From positions 550,899 through 614,898 of the forward strand of contig NZ_BSNS01000024.1 in the NCBI RefSeq assembly GCF_030160115.1: a DNA stretch of 64,000 nucleotides, read 5' to 3'. Shown in pieces: positions 1 to 8,211 of this stretch. How positions within the stretch are numbered: position 1 is the stretch's first letter; every line of letters begins with the position of its first letter. Origin of the DNA: Devosia nitrariae (GTDB taxonomy: Bacteria > Pseudomonadota > Alphaproteobacteria > Rhizobiales > Devosiaceae). The position numbers were made by a program, and so were the translations under genes. Below the pieces are notes generated by a model. It saw nothing but the letters and a program-made list of their open reading frames with translations, made no database searches and was not told the DNA's origin.

Positions 1-590
1 TGCTCTCGGCGATCGGCGGTTACGTCCTGGTGCATGAGGAACTGCCGGGCCGACGGATCATCGCCGGCATCATCCTGTTGACGCTGACGATCCCCTCGCA
101 GGTGATCCTGGTGCCGCTCTTTGTCGTATTCAAGCAGTTCCACCTGCTGAACACGCTCCTCTCGCTGATCGTATCGGAGCTCGTCTCGGCCTTCTCGATC
201 CTGCTGATGAAGACCTATTTCGAGCAGGTTCCCAAATCAATGATCGAGTCCGCCCGCATGGACGGAGCCGGACACTTCAAGCTGCTCAAGGATTTCTATT
301 TTCCGTTGGCATTGCCCGGGGTCGTCACCGTCGCGGCTTTCCAGATCGTCCACAAATACAACCTCTTCATAGAGCCGCTGCTCTTCATCAATGACCCGCA
401 GAAAGTGACGCTGCAGATCGCCTTGCAGGCGGTGATCCTCGGAGAGAGTTCCACCTCGACCAACGACTTCATCGCCCCCAACGTCACCATGGCGGCCATC
501 GTCGTAGCGCTGGTGCCGCTCCTCATCTTCTATCCCTTCATGCAGCGCTATCTGATCCGCGGCCTCACCATCGGCGGGGTCAAGGAGTGA
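1..590 (+). CDS. Carbohydrate ABC transporter permease, C-terminal part (cut by window edge)
   Basis: This is the C-terminal part of an inner-membrane permease of the MalG/UgpE type, which forms half of the channel of a sugar or glycerol-phosphate-type importer. The frame is open from base 3 with no stop, so the true start lies before the window. Several hydrophobic segments are visible. The EAA loop that docks on the ATPase reads ESARMDGAGHFKLLKDFYFP. The gene ends in VKE and its TGA overlaps the GTG of the next gene by four bases, so the two are translationally coupled. The substrate cannot be told from this half gene, but the linked phosphoesterase-like gene hints at a phosphorylated or esterified compound. 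Confidence 0.88.
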   Translation, partial: LSAIGGYVLVHEELPGRRIIAGIILLTLTIPSQVILVPLFVVFKQFHLLNTLLSLIVSELVSAFSILLMKTYFEQVPKSMIESARMDGAGHFKLLKDFYFPLALPGVVTVAAFQIVHKYNLFIEPLLFINDPQKVTLQIALQAVILGESSTSTNDFIAPNVTMAAIVVALVPLLIFYPFMQRYLIRGLTIGGVKE

Positions 591-2029
591 ACACCCCGTC
601 TATGCCTCAGCAGTCCAAACTATCGGCAGCGACCGTAACCGTGACCATCACGCCGGCCGACAGGGCCGCCGATCCCTATTTCTACGTGCCGTTCGATGTG
701 CCCGCGGGAACGAGCCGTATTGATGTGACCATGGCCTATCCCAAGGCCGAAGACTGTGTGATCGACCTCGGCGCCTTCGATCCGCGCGTCACGGACTACC
801 CCTCGACCGAGGGGTTCCGCGGCTGGAGCGGCGGCGCGCGCGACCGCTTCTTCATCGCGCTCGACGATGCGACCCCCGGCTATGTGCACGGCGAGATTCC
901 ACCCGGTCGCTGGCAGGTGGTGCTGGGGCTCTACAAGGTGCCCGAACGCGGTGCGACGGTGACGCTGACCATTGCGCTCGACGATGCCCCCCGCCCGCTC
1001 GCCCCGCAGCCGGTGCGTCTGCGGCCGGTGCGGATCGGTGCCGGCTGGTACCGGGGAGACCTCCATTGCCACACCTGGCATTCCGACGCCAAGGGATCGC
1101 CTGAGCTGCTGCATGCGGCGGCAAAACAAGCTGGGCTCGATTTCCTGGCCGTCGCCGATCACAACACCACTACCCAGCGACGTTATTTCCACCAGCACTC
1201 CTCGCCCGACCTCGTCTTCGTTCGCGCCATGGAGGTGACCACCGCCGAAGGGCACGCCAACGTCTTCGGCGTCGACGACTGGATCGATTTCCGCATGACC
1301 AGGCCTTCCGACGCTCACACTCTGGCGCGCATGGTGCACGAGCGCGGCGGCCTGCTCTCGGTCAATCACGACAAGCCGCCGATTCCGTGGGCCTATGACT
1401 TGCCGGTCATCGACTGCATGGAGGTGTGGCAGGCCAACTGGTTCAACTGGAACTGGTCTTCGCTCGAGCGCTACCAGCAGCGTCTGGCCTCGGGCCTGCG
1501 CATCTCGGCCATCGGCAGCTCCGACTACCACCAGCCGGACCGGCTCATGCCCGAAGGCCCGTTCGTTCTTGCCCGGCCGACGACCGTACTGTGGCTGCCC
1601 GAGCTTTCCGAAGATGCGGTTCTCGCCGCAATGAAGGCCGGGCGCGGCTATGTGACCGAAAGTCCGACAGGCCCGCACCTCGCCATTGGCATCGCCGGGC
1701 ACCCGATGGGTTCGTCGGTACCCGGAAGAACGGTTACCGCCGAAGCGGAGGTCAACGGAGCGGCGGGCGATAGATTGGTCTGGCTCGATGCGACGGGCGT
1801 CGTCCACGAGGAGACCGTCGCCAGCGACTTCTGGAAGAGCGAGTACTCCGGAACACCGTCCCGATTCCTGCGGACCGAAATTGTGGCCGAGGCCAGTCGC
1901 CAGCGACTTATCGCAGATTTCACCTCTGAGCTTGGAGACAAGCCTCTGCCCTGGGGCATTACCCCGGCCGACGTGAAAACGCGGCCGCTGCGGCGGGCGC
2001 TCTCCAATCCGATCTACATCGATGGGTGA
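587..2029 (+). CDS. CehA/McbA family PHP-domain metallohydrolase
   Basis: Predicted metal-dependent hydrolase of 480 residues. Residues 1-145 look like a beta-sandwich domain. A PHP domain follows, with the metal-binding motif GDLHCHTWHSDA near residue 160 and the second motif VADHNTTT near residue 190. More histidines lie downstream (SVNHDKPP, GSSDYHQPD). The family includes the carbaryl hydrolase CehA and many uncharacterised phosphoesterase-like enzymes. The GTG start overlaps the permease stop, and GGGG seven bases upstream may serve as ribosome binding site. An ATG at 602 behind AAGGAG is an alternative start. Being the last gene of a transporter operon suggests it acts on the imported compound. 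No Sec or Tat signal peptide is evident. Confidence 0.8.
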   Translation: MNTPSMPQQSKLSAATVTVTITPADRAADPYFYVPFDVPAGTSRIDVTMAYPKAEDCVIDLGAFDPRVTDYPSTEGFRGWSGGARDRFFIALDDATPGYVHGEIPPGRWQVVLGLYKVPERGATVTLTIALDDAPRPLAPQPVRLRPVRIGAGWYRGDLHCHTWHSDAKGSPELLHAAAKQAGLDFLAVADHNTTTQRRYFHQHSSPDLVFVRAMEVTTAEGHANVFGVDDWIDFRMTRPSDAHTLARMVHERGGLLSVNHDKPPIPWAYDLPVIDCMEVWQANWFNWNWSSLERYQQRLASGLRISAIGSSDYHQPDRLMPEGPFVLARPTTVLWLPELSEDAVLAAMKAGRGYVTESPTGPHLAIGIAGHPMGSSVPGRTVTAEAEVNGAAGDRLVWLDATGVVHEETVASDFWKSEYSGTPSRFLRTEIVAEASRQRLIADFTSELGDKPLPWGITPADVKTRPLRRALSNPIYIDG

Positions 2030-2366
2030 TCGAAAATGGTCCGAAGGGTCGCCATTTTTGGAACGTTCGTTCCAATCGAGAAAACTCGACTATTCACAGT
2101 CAGTTGAACGAGGGAGTTCAGGCTTGATGAGAGAGTTTGAGTTTTTCCAACGCTTTGGAGGGAATTGCTCGCGGGGTGTAACAATAGTGTCTTGGAGTTG
2201 TGTTTAGTCCCACCATCGCTGCCGGCAATATCCTTAAATTTCAGCTTGCAGCCGTGGTTCGTCGGTCCATACTCTAGGGGTAAGAGCCGGCGGAAGATCG
2301 GTCGAAACTGGTGGCGGAATGGTCCGGCGCCTGGAACAAACGTTCGAAGAAATAAGGGAGAACAAC
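2030..2366. other. Intergenic control region before the importer operon
   Basis: This 337-base stretch holds no convincing gene. It begins with a weak hairpin (AAAATGG at 2033-2039 pairing with CCATTTT at 2052-2058) that could end transcription of the PHP gene. An 18-base inverted repeat (2058-2075) and a small hairpin TCGAG-AAAA-CTCGA (2076-2089) follow. AAGGGAG at 2354-2360 is the ribosome binding site of the binding-protein gene at 2367. A promoter for that operon should lie here, but I cannot place -35 and -10 boxes with confidence. Confidence 0.55.
2058..2075. promoter_or_regulatory. Inverted repeat TTGGAACG-TT-CGTTCCAA, candidate operator
   Basis: Two perfect 8-base arms are separated by TT. 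The size and symmetry fit a site for a dimeric helix-turn-helix repressor such as a TetR-type protein. It lies about 290 bases upstream of the importer operon start and just after the PHP gene. No regulator gene is adjacent, so the partner is unknown. Confidence 0.4.
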
Positions 2367-3515
2367 ATGAAACGGCGTGAATTCATGCTTGCGGCCGGCG
2401 CGGTCGCCGGCTCCACGATGCTGCCCCGCCTCGCTTTCGCCGAAGCCGGCCGCATCGACTGGTATACGGCATCGGACTCCAACATCCTCGATTTCTGGAC
2501 CAATACGGTCAAACCAGCCTTCGAGGCAGCCAATCAGGGCATTACCCTCAATCTCGTTGATGCCGGTGACGGCAGCGGCCTCACCGCCATTGCCGAGCGC
2601 GCCATCGCCGCCATGGACACCAACACAGATCCTCAGGCCGACATGTTCGAGTCCCACGATCCGCTGGTGCCGGCAGGCGCGGTCGAAGCCGGTCTCTGGG
2701 TCAATGTCCGCGAGGCGGGCCTTTCCAACGTCGACAAGGTCAACCCCGCCGCCTGGCAAACCGACTACTCGCTTCCCTATCGCGGCTCGCAGGTGCTGCT
2801 CGCCTACGACACCACCAAGCTCTCGCCGGCCGATGCTCCCAAGAACTGGGACGACCTCGTTGCCTGGATCAAGGCGAACCCCGGTCAGTTCATCTACAAC
2901 CGTCCTGACAAGGGTGGTTCGGGTGGCAACTTCGTGCGCCGCGCTATTCATCAGGCCAATGGGCTCGATCCCGCCGCCTTTACGCTCGACAACTATACTG
3001 ACGAGTTTGCTCAGGAGGCACTCGGCAAGGCTTGGGACATCCTCGCGGATATCGCCCCCTCGCTCTATGACAACGGCGCCTACACCTCTGGAAATACGCA
3101 GTCGATCCAGCTCCTCGCCCAAGGTGTGGTCACGATGACTCCCGTCTGGTCGGACCAGGTGCTGCAAGCCATGAACGAGGGTGTCCTGCCCGAGGACACC
3201 GGCCTGGTACAGCTGCAGGATCTGGCGCTGGTCGGCGGCTTCTCGGCGATGACGTTCCTCTCCAATGGCGTCAACAAGGATGTGGCGCTCCAGCTCGGGG
3301 ATTTCATGCTGAGCGAGGAAATGCAGACGGCGATTCTCACCGAGATCGGCGGCTTCCCCGGCGTTTCCTGGGACTACGTCTCGCCCGAACTGCGTGAACG
3401 TTTCGCCGACATCGTGCCGACCTCCATCCCGACCTTCCCGGGCGGACCGTGGGGCGAAGCCATCAACGATGGCTGGTACCGCAACGTCGCACCGAACGTC
3501 CCCCGCGACTCATGA
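2367..3515 (+). CDS. Tat-exported ABC transporter substrate-binding protein
   Basis: Periplasmic binding protein of 382 residues that would deliver substrate to the permease pair encoded next. The N-terminus MKRREFMLAAGAVAGSTM has a twin-arginine motif, a hydrophobic stretch and a likely cleavage after AFA, so export by Tat is expected. The fold looks like the type II binding proteins of the AfuA/PotD/YnjB group. I chose ATG 2367 because AAGGGAG lies six bases before it and the signal peptide begins there; an upstream in-frame start would bury the Tat signal. The stop overlaps the next start (ATGA). The downstream phosphodiesterase suggests a phosphate-ester ligand, but ligand residues cannot be read from sequence alone. 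Confidence 0.85.
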   Translation: MKRREFMLAAGAVAGSTMLPRLAFAEAGRIDWYTASDSNILDFWTNTVKPAFEAANQGITLNLVDAGDGSGLTAIAERAIAAMDTNTDPQADMFESHDPLVPAGAVEAGLWVNVREAGLSNVDKVNPAAWQTDYSLPYRGSQVLLAYDTTKLSPADAPKNWDDLVAWIKANPGQFIYNRPDKGGSGGNFVRRAIHQANGLDPAAFTLDNYTDEFAQEALGKAWDILADIAPSLYDNGAYTSGNTQSIQLLAQGVVTMTPVWSDQVLQAMNEGVLPEDTGLVQLQDLALVGGFSAMTFLSNGVNKDVALQLGDFMLSEEMQTAILTEIGGFPGVSWDYVSPELRERFADIVPTSIPTFPGGPWGEAINDGWYRNVAPNVPRDS

Positions 3516-4405
3516 GTGCAGCCGGGGGCGCGGTGCAGGCACAGCCGGAGCCGCTGGACGAAAGTGAAACCCGCAGGAGGCCATATGGCCTCCTGCTTGT
3601 CGCCGCCCCAGTACTCCTGGTTGGCTGGCTGGTCATCTGGCCAATTGTCTCGGCGGTCATACGCACCTTATGGCAGCCGGCGGACGACGGTGGTTACGAG
3701 TTCACTCTCGAAACCTATGTGTTCTTCTTTTCCGACCGTTACAGCCTCGACAACCTGACAGTGACGCTGTGGACGACGGGAATGTGCGCCCTTTTCCTGC
3801 TCGTTATCTGCCTGCCGATCTCACTCTACCTGCGTTTCTCCGTCGGGCGCCTGCCAGCCTATGTGCAGAGCCTCGCGATCTTCCCGATGTTCGTGCCCTC
3901 GATCATTCTTGCATATGCGTTCATCCGTGTGCTGGGCCCCAACGGCATGGTCGACATCCTGTTGAATGCGGTTGGCCTGCCCAAAATCAGAACGCCCTAC
4001 CTCACCCCGTGGGGACCGGTCATCGGGCTCGTCTGGGACAACATCCCGCTGACCGTGCTGATCCTGCTGTCCGGCCTGGGCAACGTCTCGAACCAGGCGA
4101 TCGAAGCGGCCCGCGATGTCGGCGCGCGCTGGCTCCAGGTGCTCTGGTACATCATCCTGCCGCGCATCGGAAATTCGATCCTCGTCGCGCTGTCCTTTTC
4201 GGTCCTCGGAATCTTCTCATCCTTCACGCTTCCCTATGTGTTGGGTCCGGCGGCGCCCGAGATGATGGGGCCATTCATGCAGCGCACCTTCCGGGATGTG
4301 AACGATCCGCAGATGGCCATCACCCAGGCCGTGATCACCTTCGGGTTCTGCATCGTCTTCGGCCTGTTCTATGTGCGTTCAGTCGCGCGCAACCGGGGGA
4401 AATAG
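3512..4405 (+). CDS. ABC transporter permease (first of pair)
   Basis: Inner-membrane permease of 297 residues with about six hydrophobic segments. The first is PYGLLLVAAPVLLVGWLVIW near residue 30. The EAA loop is EAARDVGARWLQVLWYIILP, which contacts the ATPase. The ATG at 3512 overlaps the stop of the binding-protein gene (ATGA), so the proteins are probably made in step. It belongs to the binding-protein-dependent permeases of the spermidine/putrescine, iron(III) and phosphonate class. It pairs with the next gene to form the channel. Confidence 0.88.
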   Translation: MSAAGGAVQAQPEPLDESETRRRPYGLLLVAAPVLLVGWLVIWPIVSAVIRTLWQPADDGGYEFTLETYVFFFSDRYSLDNLTVTLWTTGMCALFLLVICLPISLYLRFSVGRLPAYVQSLAIFPMFVPSIILAYAFIRVLGPNGMVDILLNAVGLPKIRTPYLTPWGPVIGLVWDNIPLTVLILLSGLGNVSNQAIEAARDVGARWLQVLWYIILPRIGNSILVALSFSVLGIFSSFTLPYVLGPAAPEMMGPFMQRTFRDVNDPQMAITQAVITFGFCIVFGLFYVRSVARNRGK

Positions 4406-4407
4406 CG

Positions 4408-5235
4408 ATGGCAGAGACCCTCACAATCCCCCGCGGTCGGATCGATTTCCCAGGCATCGGCTTTGCCATTGTGCTGTCCGCCGTCATCATCTTCCCGCTG
4501 ATCGTCGTCGGAACCTGGGCCTTCACGGAGGTCTGGCGCTATCCCAACGTCGTGCCGCAGCAGTTTGGTCTCAGGTTCTGGAACCAAACGCTTTCTCGGG
4601 CCGATGTGTGGTCGGCACTGACGCTCAGCCTGCAGCTCTCGACCGTCGTCACCCTCCTTTCGGCGGCGATCTGCCTTCCGGCAGCCTATGCGTTTGCGCG
4701 CATGACGTTTCCGGGTCGGAATGTGCTGTTCTTCTCGTTCCTTGCCGGCCACGCTTTTCCCAAGTTCGGTCTCCTGGTCGCTATCGCGGCGATCTTCCTG
4801 CAACTCAATCTCATCGGCACGTTTTGGGGCGTGGTGTTGATCCAGCTTGTCGGCACGCTGCTGTTCATGATCTGGATTCCCGTCGCCGCCTTTCAGTCGG
4901 TCGATCGGCGCATGGAAGAAGCCGCACGCGATGTGGGCGCTTCGCCGCTACGCGTCTTCTGGTCGATCACACTGCCGCAGGCAGGGCCGACTATCGCAGC
5001 CGCCGTCCTGCTCTCGTTCGTCGGCACCTTCTACGAAACCGAAGGCGCCTGGCTCATCGGCGCGCCCGGTATCCGCACCATGCCGGTGCTGATGATCACC
5101 TTCATCAACAATCAGATGGTCATCCAGTACGGGGCGGTACTGTCCGTCCTGCTCTGGGTGCCCTCGTTCATTGCCCTGCTCTTTGCGCGCCGCATCATTG
5201 GTGGTGGCGCCTTCGCGCGCGGCTTCGGCGGCTAA
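4408..5235 (+). CDS. ABC transporter permease (second of pair)
   Basis: Second channel subunit, 275 residues, starting two bases after the stop of the first permease. It has about six membrane spans, the first near residues 17-37 (GFAIVLSAVIIFPLIVVGTW). Its EAA loop is EAARDVGASPLRVFWSITLP. The start MAETLTIPRGR follows GGGGGAAATAGCG, a usable ribosome binding site. The protein has a cytoplasmic N-terminus and resembles PotC-like permeases. It is a full-length, normal-looking member of the operon. Confidence 0.88.
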   Translation: MAETLTIPRGRIDFPGIGFAIVLSAVIIFPLIVVGTWAFTEVWRYPNVVPQQFGLRFWNQTLSRADVWSALTLSLQLSTVVTLLSAAICLPAAYAFARMTFPGRNVLFFSFLAGHAFPKFGLLVAIAAIFLQLNLIGTFWGVVLIQLVGTLLFMIWIPVAAFQSVDRRMEEAARDVGASPLRVFWSITLPQAGPTIAAAVLLSFVGTFYETEGAWLIGAPGIRTMPVLMITFINNQMVIQYGAVLSVLLWVPSFIALLFARRIIGGGAFARGFGG

Positions 5236-5249
5236 AGGGAGAAACCGAC

Positions 5250-6341
5250 ATGGCACGCTTGGATATCGCCAACGTCACCAAGCTCTTCGGCGCCACCAGG
5301 GCCGTTGACGACTTCTCCATCACCGTTACCGACGGCGAACTCGTCTGCCTGCTGGGTCCTTCGGGCTCGGGCAAGTCGACGCTTCTACGCATGATCGGCG
5401 GCTTCGAGAAGCCGACCTATGGGTCGATGACTATCGATGGCGAGGAAGTCATCCACCTGCCTCCCGAGAAGCGCCCGACAGGCATGGTGTTCCAGAGCCA
5501 TGCGCTCTGGAGCCATATGAACGTGTTCAAGAACATCGCCTTCGGGCTGAAGCTGCGCCGCCTGCCGAAGGCTGAGATCACTCAACGGGTCGAGGCCGTG
5601 CTCGATCTCGTCGGTCTCAAGGGCTTTGGAGAGCGCCTGACGCACCAGCTTTCAGGCGGGCAGCAGCAGCGCGTGGCGCTTGCCAGGTCGCTGGTCCTGG
5701 AGCCCAAGATCCTCCTGCTCGACGAACCGTTCGCCAGCCTCGACCAGCACCTGCGCGAGCGGCTGCGTGAGGAGGTGCGCGACATCCAGCAGCGCCTGAA
5801 GATCACCACCCTCTTCGTCACCCACGCTCAGGACGAGGCACTGTCGGTCGCCGACCGCATCGTCGTCCTGCGCGACGGGCGTACCGAGCAGATCGCCAAG
5901 CCCGCCGAGGTCTACCGCACGCCGGCGACACCGTTCGTTGCCGGTTTCATCGGACAGATGAACCTCATTTCCGGCGTGGTTTCCGAGGGCGAATTCGGCC
6001 ACTCGGCGTTCAACGTGCCTGTTGCGGTCGCCGATGGTCCGGCAACGCTCGCCGTGCGCCCGGAAGCGTTGACGCTGAAACCGGCAAGCGGCGTCGGTAT
6101 GGGGCACGTTCACCGGGTCACTGACTACGGCACCCACGCCATGATCGACGTCGAACTGCCCGACGGCGAGCGGCTGAAATCGATGATGCCGACCGCTGAC
6201 GAATGGTCGTCCATGCAGCAGGTGGACCTCGTGCCCGGTGCTTTCGCGCTTTATCGCGACAATGCGGCCATCTATCGGGCCGACGTCGGCACCCCGCCGC
6301 GCAAAGCGCCCAGCAGGACACGCGGCACCGTCAATGCATAG
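5250..6341 (+). CDS. ABC transporter ATP-binding protein, MalK/PotA type
   Basis: Cytoplasmic ATPase of 363 residues that powers the importer. Walker A is GPSGSGKST near residue 38, the signature is LSGGQQQRVALA near 135, Walker B is ILLLDEP near 155, and the switch histidine is in FVTHAQDEA. The C-terminal 120 residues (from about 240) form a TOBE-type regulatory domain, as in PotA, UgpC and AfuC. AAAGGGAG lies before ATG 5250. The stop overlaps the next gene by eight bases, which ties the phosphodiesterase tightly to the transporter. Confidence 0.93.
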   Translation: MARLDIANVTKLFGATRAVDDFSITVTDGELVCLLGPSGSGKSTLLRMIGGFEKPTYGSMTIDGEEVIHLPPEKRPTGMVFQSHALWSHMNVFKNIAFGLKLRRLPKAEITQRVEAVLDLVGLKGFGERLTHQLSGGQQQRVALARSLVLEPKILLLDEPFASLDQHLRERLREEVRDIQQRLKITTLFVTHAQDEALSVADRIVVLRDGRTEQIAKPAEVYRTPATPFVAGFIGQMNLISGVVSEGEFGHSAFNVPVAVADGPATLAVRPEALTLKPASGVGMGHVHRVTDYGTHAMIDVELPDGERLKSMMPTADEWSSMQQVDLVPGAFALYRDNAAIYRADVGTPPRKAPSRTRGTVNA

Positions 6342-7197
6342 TGACATCTTCATCGATCGCGATGGCCATCGCACCTGGTTCAAATGGCATCGCGCCCGGC
6401 GCCACGGCAGCGACCCTGTTTTTACCGGCCGGCGCATCCTCGAGGGCATGCAGCTCGGCGCCAGCGTCGAGGTCGACCTCGTCGTCCATGCCGATCGCGG
6501 CATGGCTGTGTTGCACAACCTGACGCTCGAGCGTGAGACCACAGGCAATGGACGCGTGCGCGATACTTCCGCGCAAACGCTGCGTGCACTGAACCTGCGC
6601 GGTAACGACGGTGCGCCGATCGCCGACAAGGTGATGCTGCTCGAGGATCTCGCGGCGCTTCTCGCCCGTGACGGCGCGCATTCGGACGCTCTGCTGCAAC
6701 TCGACTACAAGGAGGATGCTGCGGCGCTCGACGCGCAGACCGTCGCCAATTTCGCCGCGGCGCTCGCGCCGGTGGCGCGGCACTTCATCATTTCCTCAGG
6801 CGATGCGGCGTCGGTCGCGATGCTGTCGGCCGGCCTGCCCGACCTCGATATCGGCTACGATCCCTGCCATGGCGGGACGCTGGCAGAGCTGCGCGCAACC
6901 GGCAACTATGCCGCCTTCGTTGCCGACGCAATTGCTGCGGCGCCGAGGGCTACGCTCATCTACCTCGCTTATCCCGTCGTGCTCGAGGCGGAGGAAGCCG
7001 GCTTCGATATGATTGGCGCCTTTCATGCCCACGGCCGTCGGGTCGATACCTATACGCTGCAGCGTGCCGATGTCGAAGGGATTGCCATCGCCGAACGGCT
7101 GATCGCGTTGAAGGTCGACCAGATCACCACGGACGATCCGCACGGGCTGGGTGCGGCACTGGCGCTACGGGCGAATACGCCGGCGGTTACAGTCTGA
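6334..7197 (+). CDS. Divergent glycerophosphodiester phosphodiesterase-like protein
   Basis: Predicted cytoplasmic TIM-barrel phosphodiesterase of 287 residues. The family splits glycerophosphodiesters into glycerol 3-phosphate and an alcohol. The N-terminal WHRARR matches the usual HRG catalytic site, EVDLVVHADRGMAVLHN matches the metal-binding ExD and second catalytic histidine, and LQLDYKED matches the next conserved acid strand. The usual PENT motif is missing and the HD pair is HN, so it is a divergent member and its substrate may differ. The start overlaps the ATPase gene by eight bases. It converges with the inositol-monophosphatase gene with a one-base gap. Confidence 0.72.
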   Translation: MHSDIFIDRDGHRTWFKWHRARRHGSDPVFTGRRILEGMQLGASVEVDLVVHADRGMAVLHNLTLERETTGNGRVRDTSAQTLRALNLRGNDGAPIADKVMLLEDLAALLARDGAHSDALLQLDYKEDAAALDAQTVANFAAALAPVARHFIISSGDAASVAMLSAGLPDLDIGYDPCHGGTLAELRATGNYAAFVADAIAAAPRATLIYLAYPVVLEAEEAGFDMIGAFHAHGRRVDTYTLQRADVEGIAIAERLIALKVDQITTDDPHGLGAALALRANTPAVTV

Positions 7198-7198
7198 T

Positions 7199-8011
7199 TT
7201 ATTTCGGATCCTTCCGCGGCGCGTCCCTGAGCTTTTCGAGCAGATAGGCGTGGCACTCGGGGTTGGCGACGATCACTACACCCGTCTTCTCGTAGAACTC
7301 TGGGCCCCTTCCCCACCAGTCGGTGACGACGCCGCCGGCCTCCTGAACGAGCAGCACGCCAACGGCCCAGTCGACGAGCCCGGACTCCTCGAAATAACCA
7401 GTCAGCCGTCCGCAAGCGACATAGGCGCAGCTATTGGCGCTGGAGCCGACGATGCGCACTGCCCCGATCGGGTCGCGGATGCGGTCGAGCCGTTCGTAAG
7501 CGCCCGGATAGAGGGCGAGATTGCTGGTCGGCAGGCCTGTGCCGACCGCGAAGAACCTGGCGTCGGCCTGTTTGCTGACCGACAGCCGCTCGCCGTCGAG
7601 GTAGGCGCCCTCGCCCTTGATGACGGTGAACATCTCTTCTGCGACGGGATTGTAGAGCGCCCCACACACCGTCTCGCTGCCACGCCGCAGCGCGATCGAG
7701 ATAGTATAGTGCATGCCATTGATGAAGTTCGTGGTGCCGTCGATGGGGTCGACCAGCCAGCGGTATTCGGCATCGGTACCGGTGACGGGGTCAAACTCCT
7801 CACCGGTGAAGCTCCAATCGGGATATTTGCCGATGAGACGCTTGCGGATGAGCAGTTCCGACTCCTTGTCCGCATCGGAGACGAAGTCGGCCGGGCCTTT
7901 GACACCGATCTCGATCTCGCGGAAGCGCTCGAAATGCGTCTGCGTCAGCGCGCCCGCTTCGCGCGCGGCCGCCACCATGTCGGCCAGCACGGCATCGTAA
8001 GCAATCGGCAT
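7199..8011 (-). CDS. Inositol monophosphatase family protein
   Basis: Magnesium-dependent phosphatase of 270 residues. Metal and substrate motifs are clear: GEE (near residue 72), WLVDPIDGTTNFING (near 87-101), and the C-terminal VDWAVGVLLVQEAGG. Members remove phosphate from inositol 1-phosphate, 3'-phosphoadenosine 5'-phosphate or sugar phosphates. The exact substrate is not readable, though EFYEKTGVVIVANP is typical of the SuhB/HisN group. The start ATG 8011 has GGGGAG upstream; a longer frame begins at 8095 but its extra residues look non-coding. It converges with the phosphodiesterase gene. Confidence 0.85.
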   Translation of the reverse strand: MPIAYDAVLADMVAAAREAGALTQTHFERFREIEIGVKGPADFVSDADKESELLIRKRLIGKYPDWSFTGEEFDPVTGTDAEYRWLVDPIDGTTNFINGMHYTISIALRRGSETVCGALYNPVAEEMFTVIKGEGAYLDGERLSVSKQADARFFAVGTGLPTSNLALYPGAYERLDRIRDPIGAVRIVGSSANSCAYVACGRLTGYFEESGLVDWAVGVLLVQEAGGVVTDWWGRGPEFYEKTGVVIVANPECHAYLLEKLRDAPRKDPK

Positions 8012-8097
8012 TGGAATCTCCCCGGTCGATGGCAGCCATGCCGCCATGAAAGCGCTTCGAATGCAAGGGCTTGGCGTCAAGTTTGCCACGCCCACGG

Positions 8098-8185
8098 GGT
8101 CATCCTCGCGAACGCGAGGACCTCTGTTTGCGATCTACGGGAACTCAACGGAGGTTCCCGCTTTCGCGGGAATGACCCGGTGGGT
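8098..8185. repeat. Palindromic intergenic repeat, family A, copy 1
   Basis: Two short hairpins, CCTCGCG-AA-CGCGAGG and TTCCCGC-TTT-CGCGGGAA, stand in opposite orientation around a centre of about 30 bases. The same layout occurs at 46461-46548 and, cut short, at 63756-63816. All share GGAGGTTCCCGCTTTCGCGG-like right arms followed by AATGACCCGGTGG. This copy lies between the upstream flank of the phosphatase gene and the 3' end of ilvA. Confidence 0.8.
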
Positions 8186-8211
8186 AGACCGGGTTTGGTG
8201 CCAACTCCCAG

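Noticed and set aside
620..1807. Long open frame on the minus strand inside the PHP hydrolase gene
   Set aside because: It is a shadow of the coding strand in GC-rich DNA; it has no family-like motifs and no ribosome binding site.
3670..4407. Extended N-terminus upstream of the second importer permease
   Set aside because: The extra residues lie in another frame of the first permease gene and are not membrane-like; ATG 4408 gives a normal permease.
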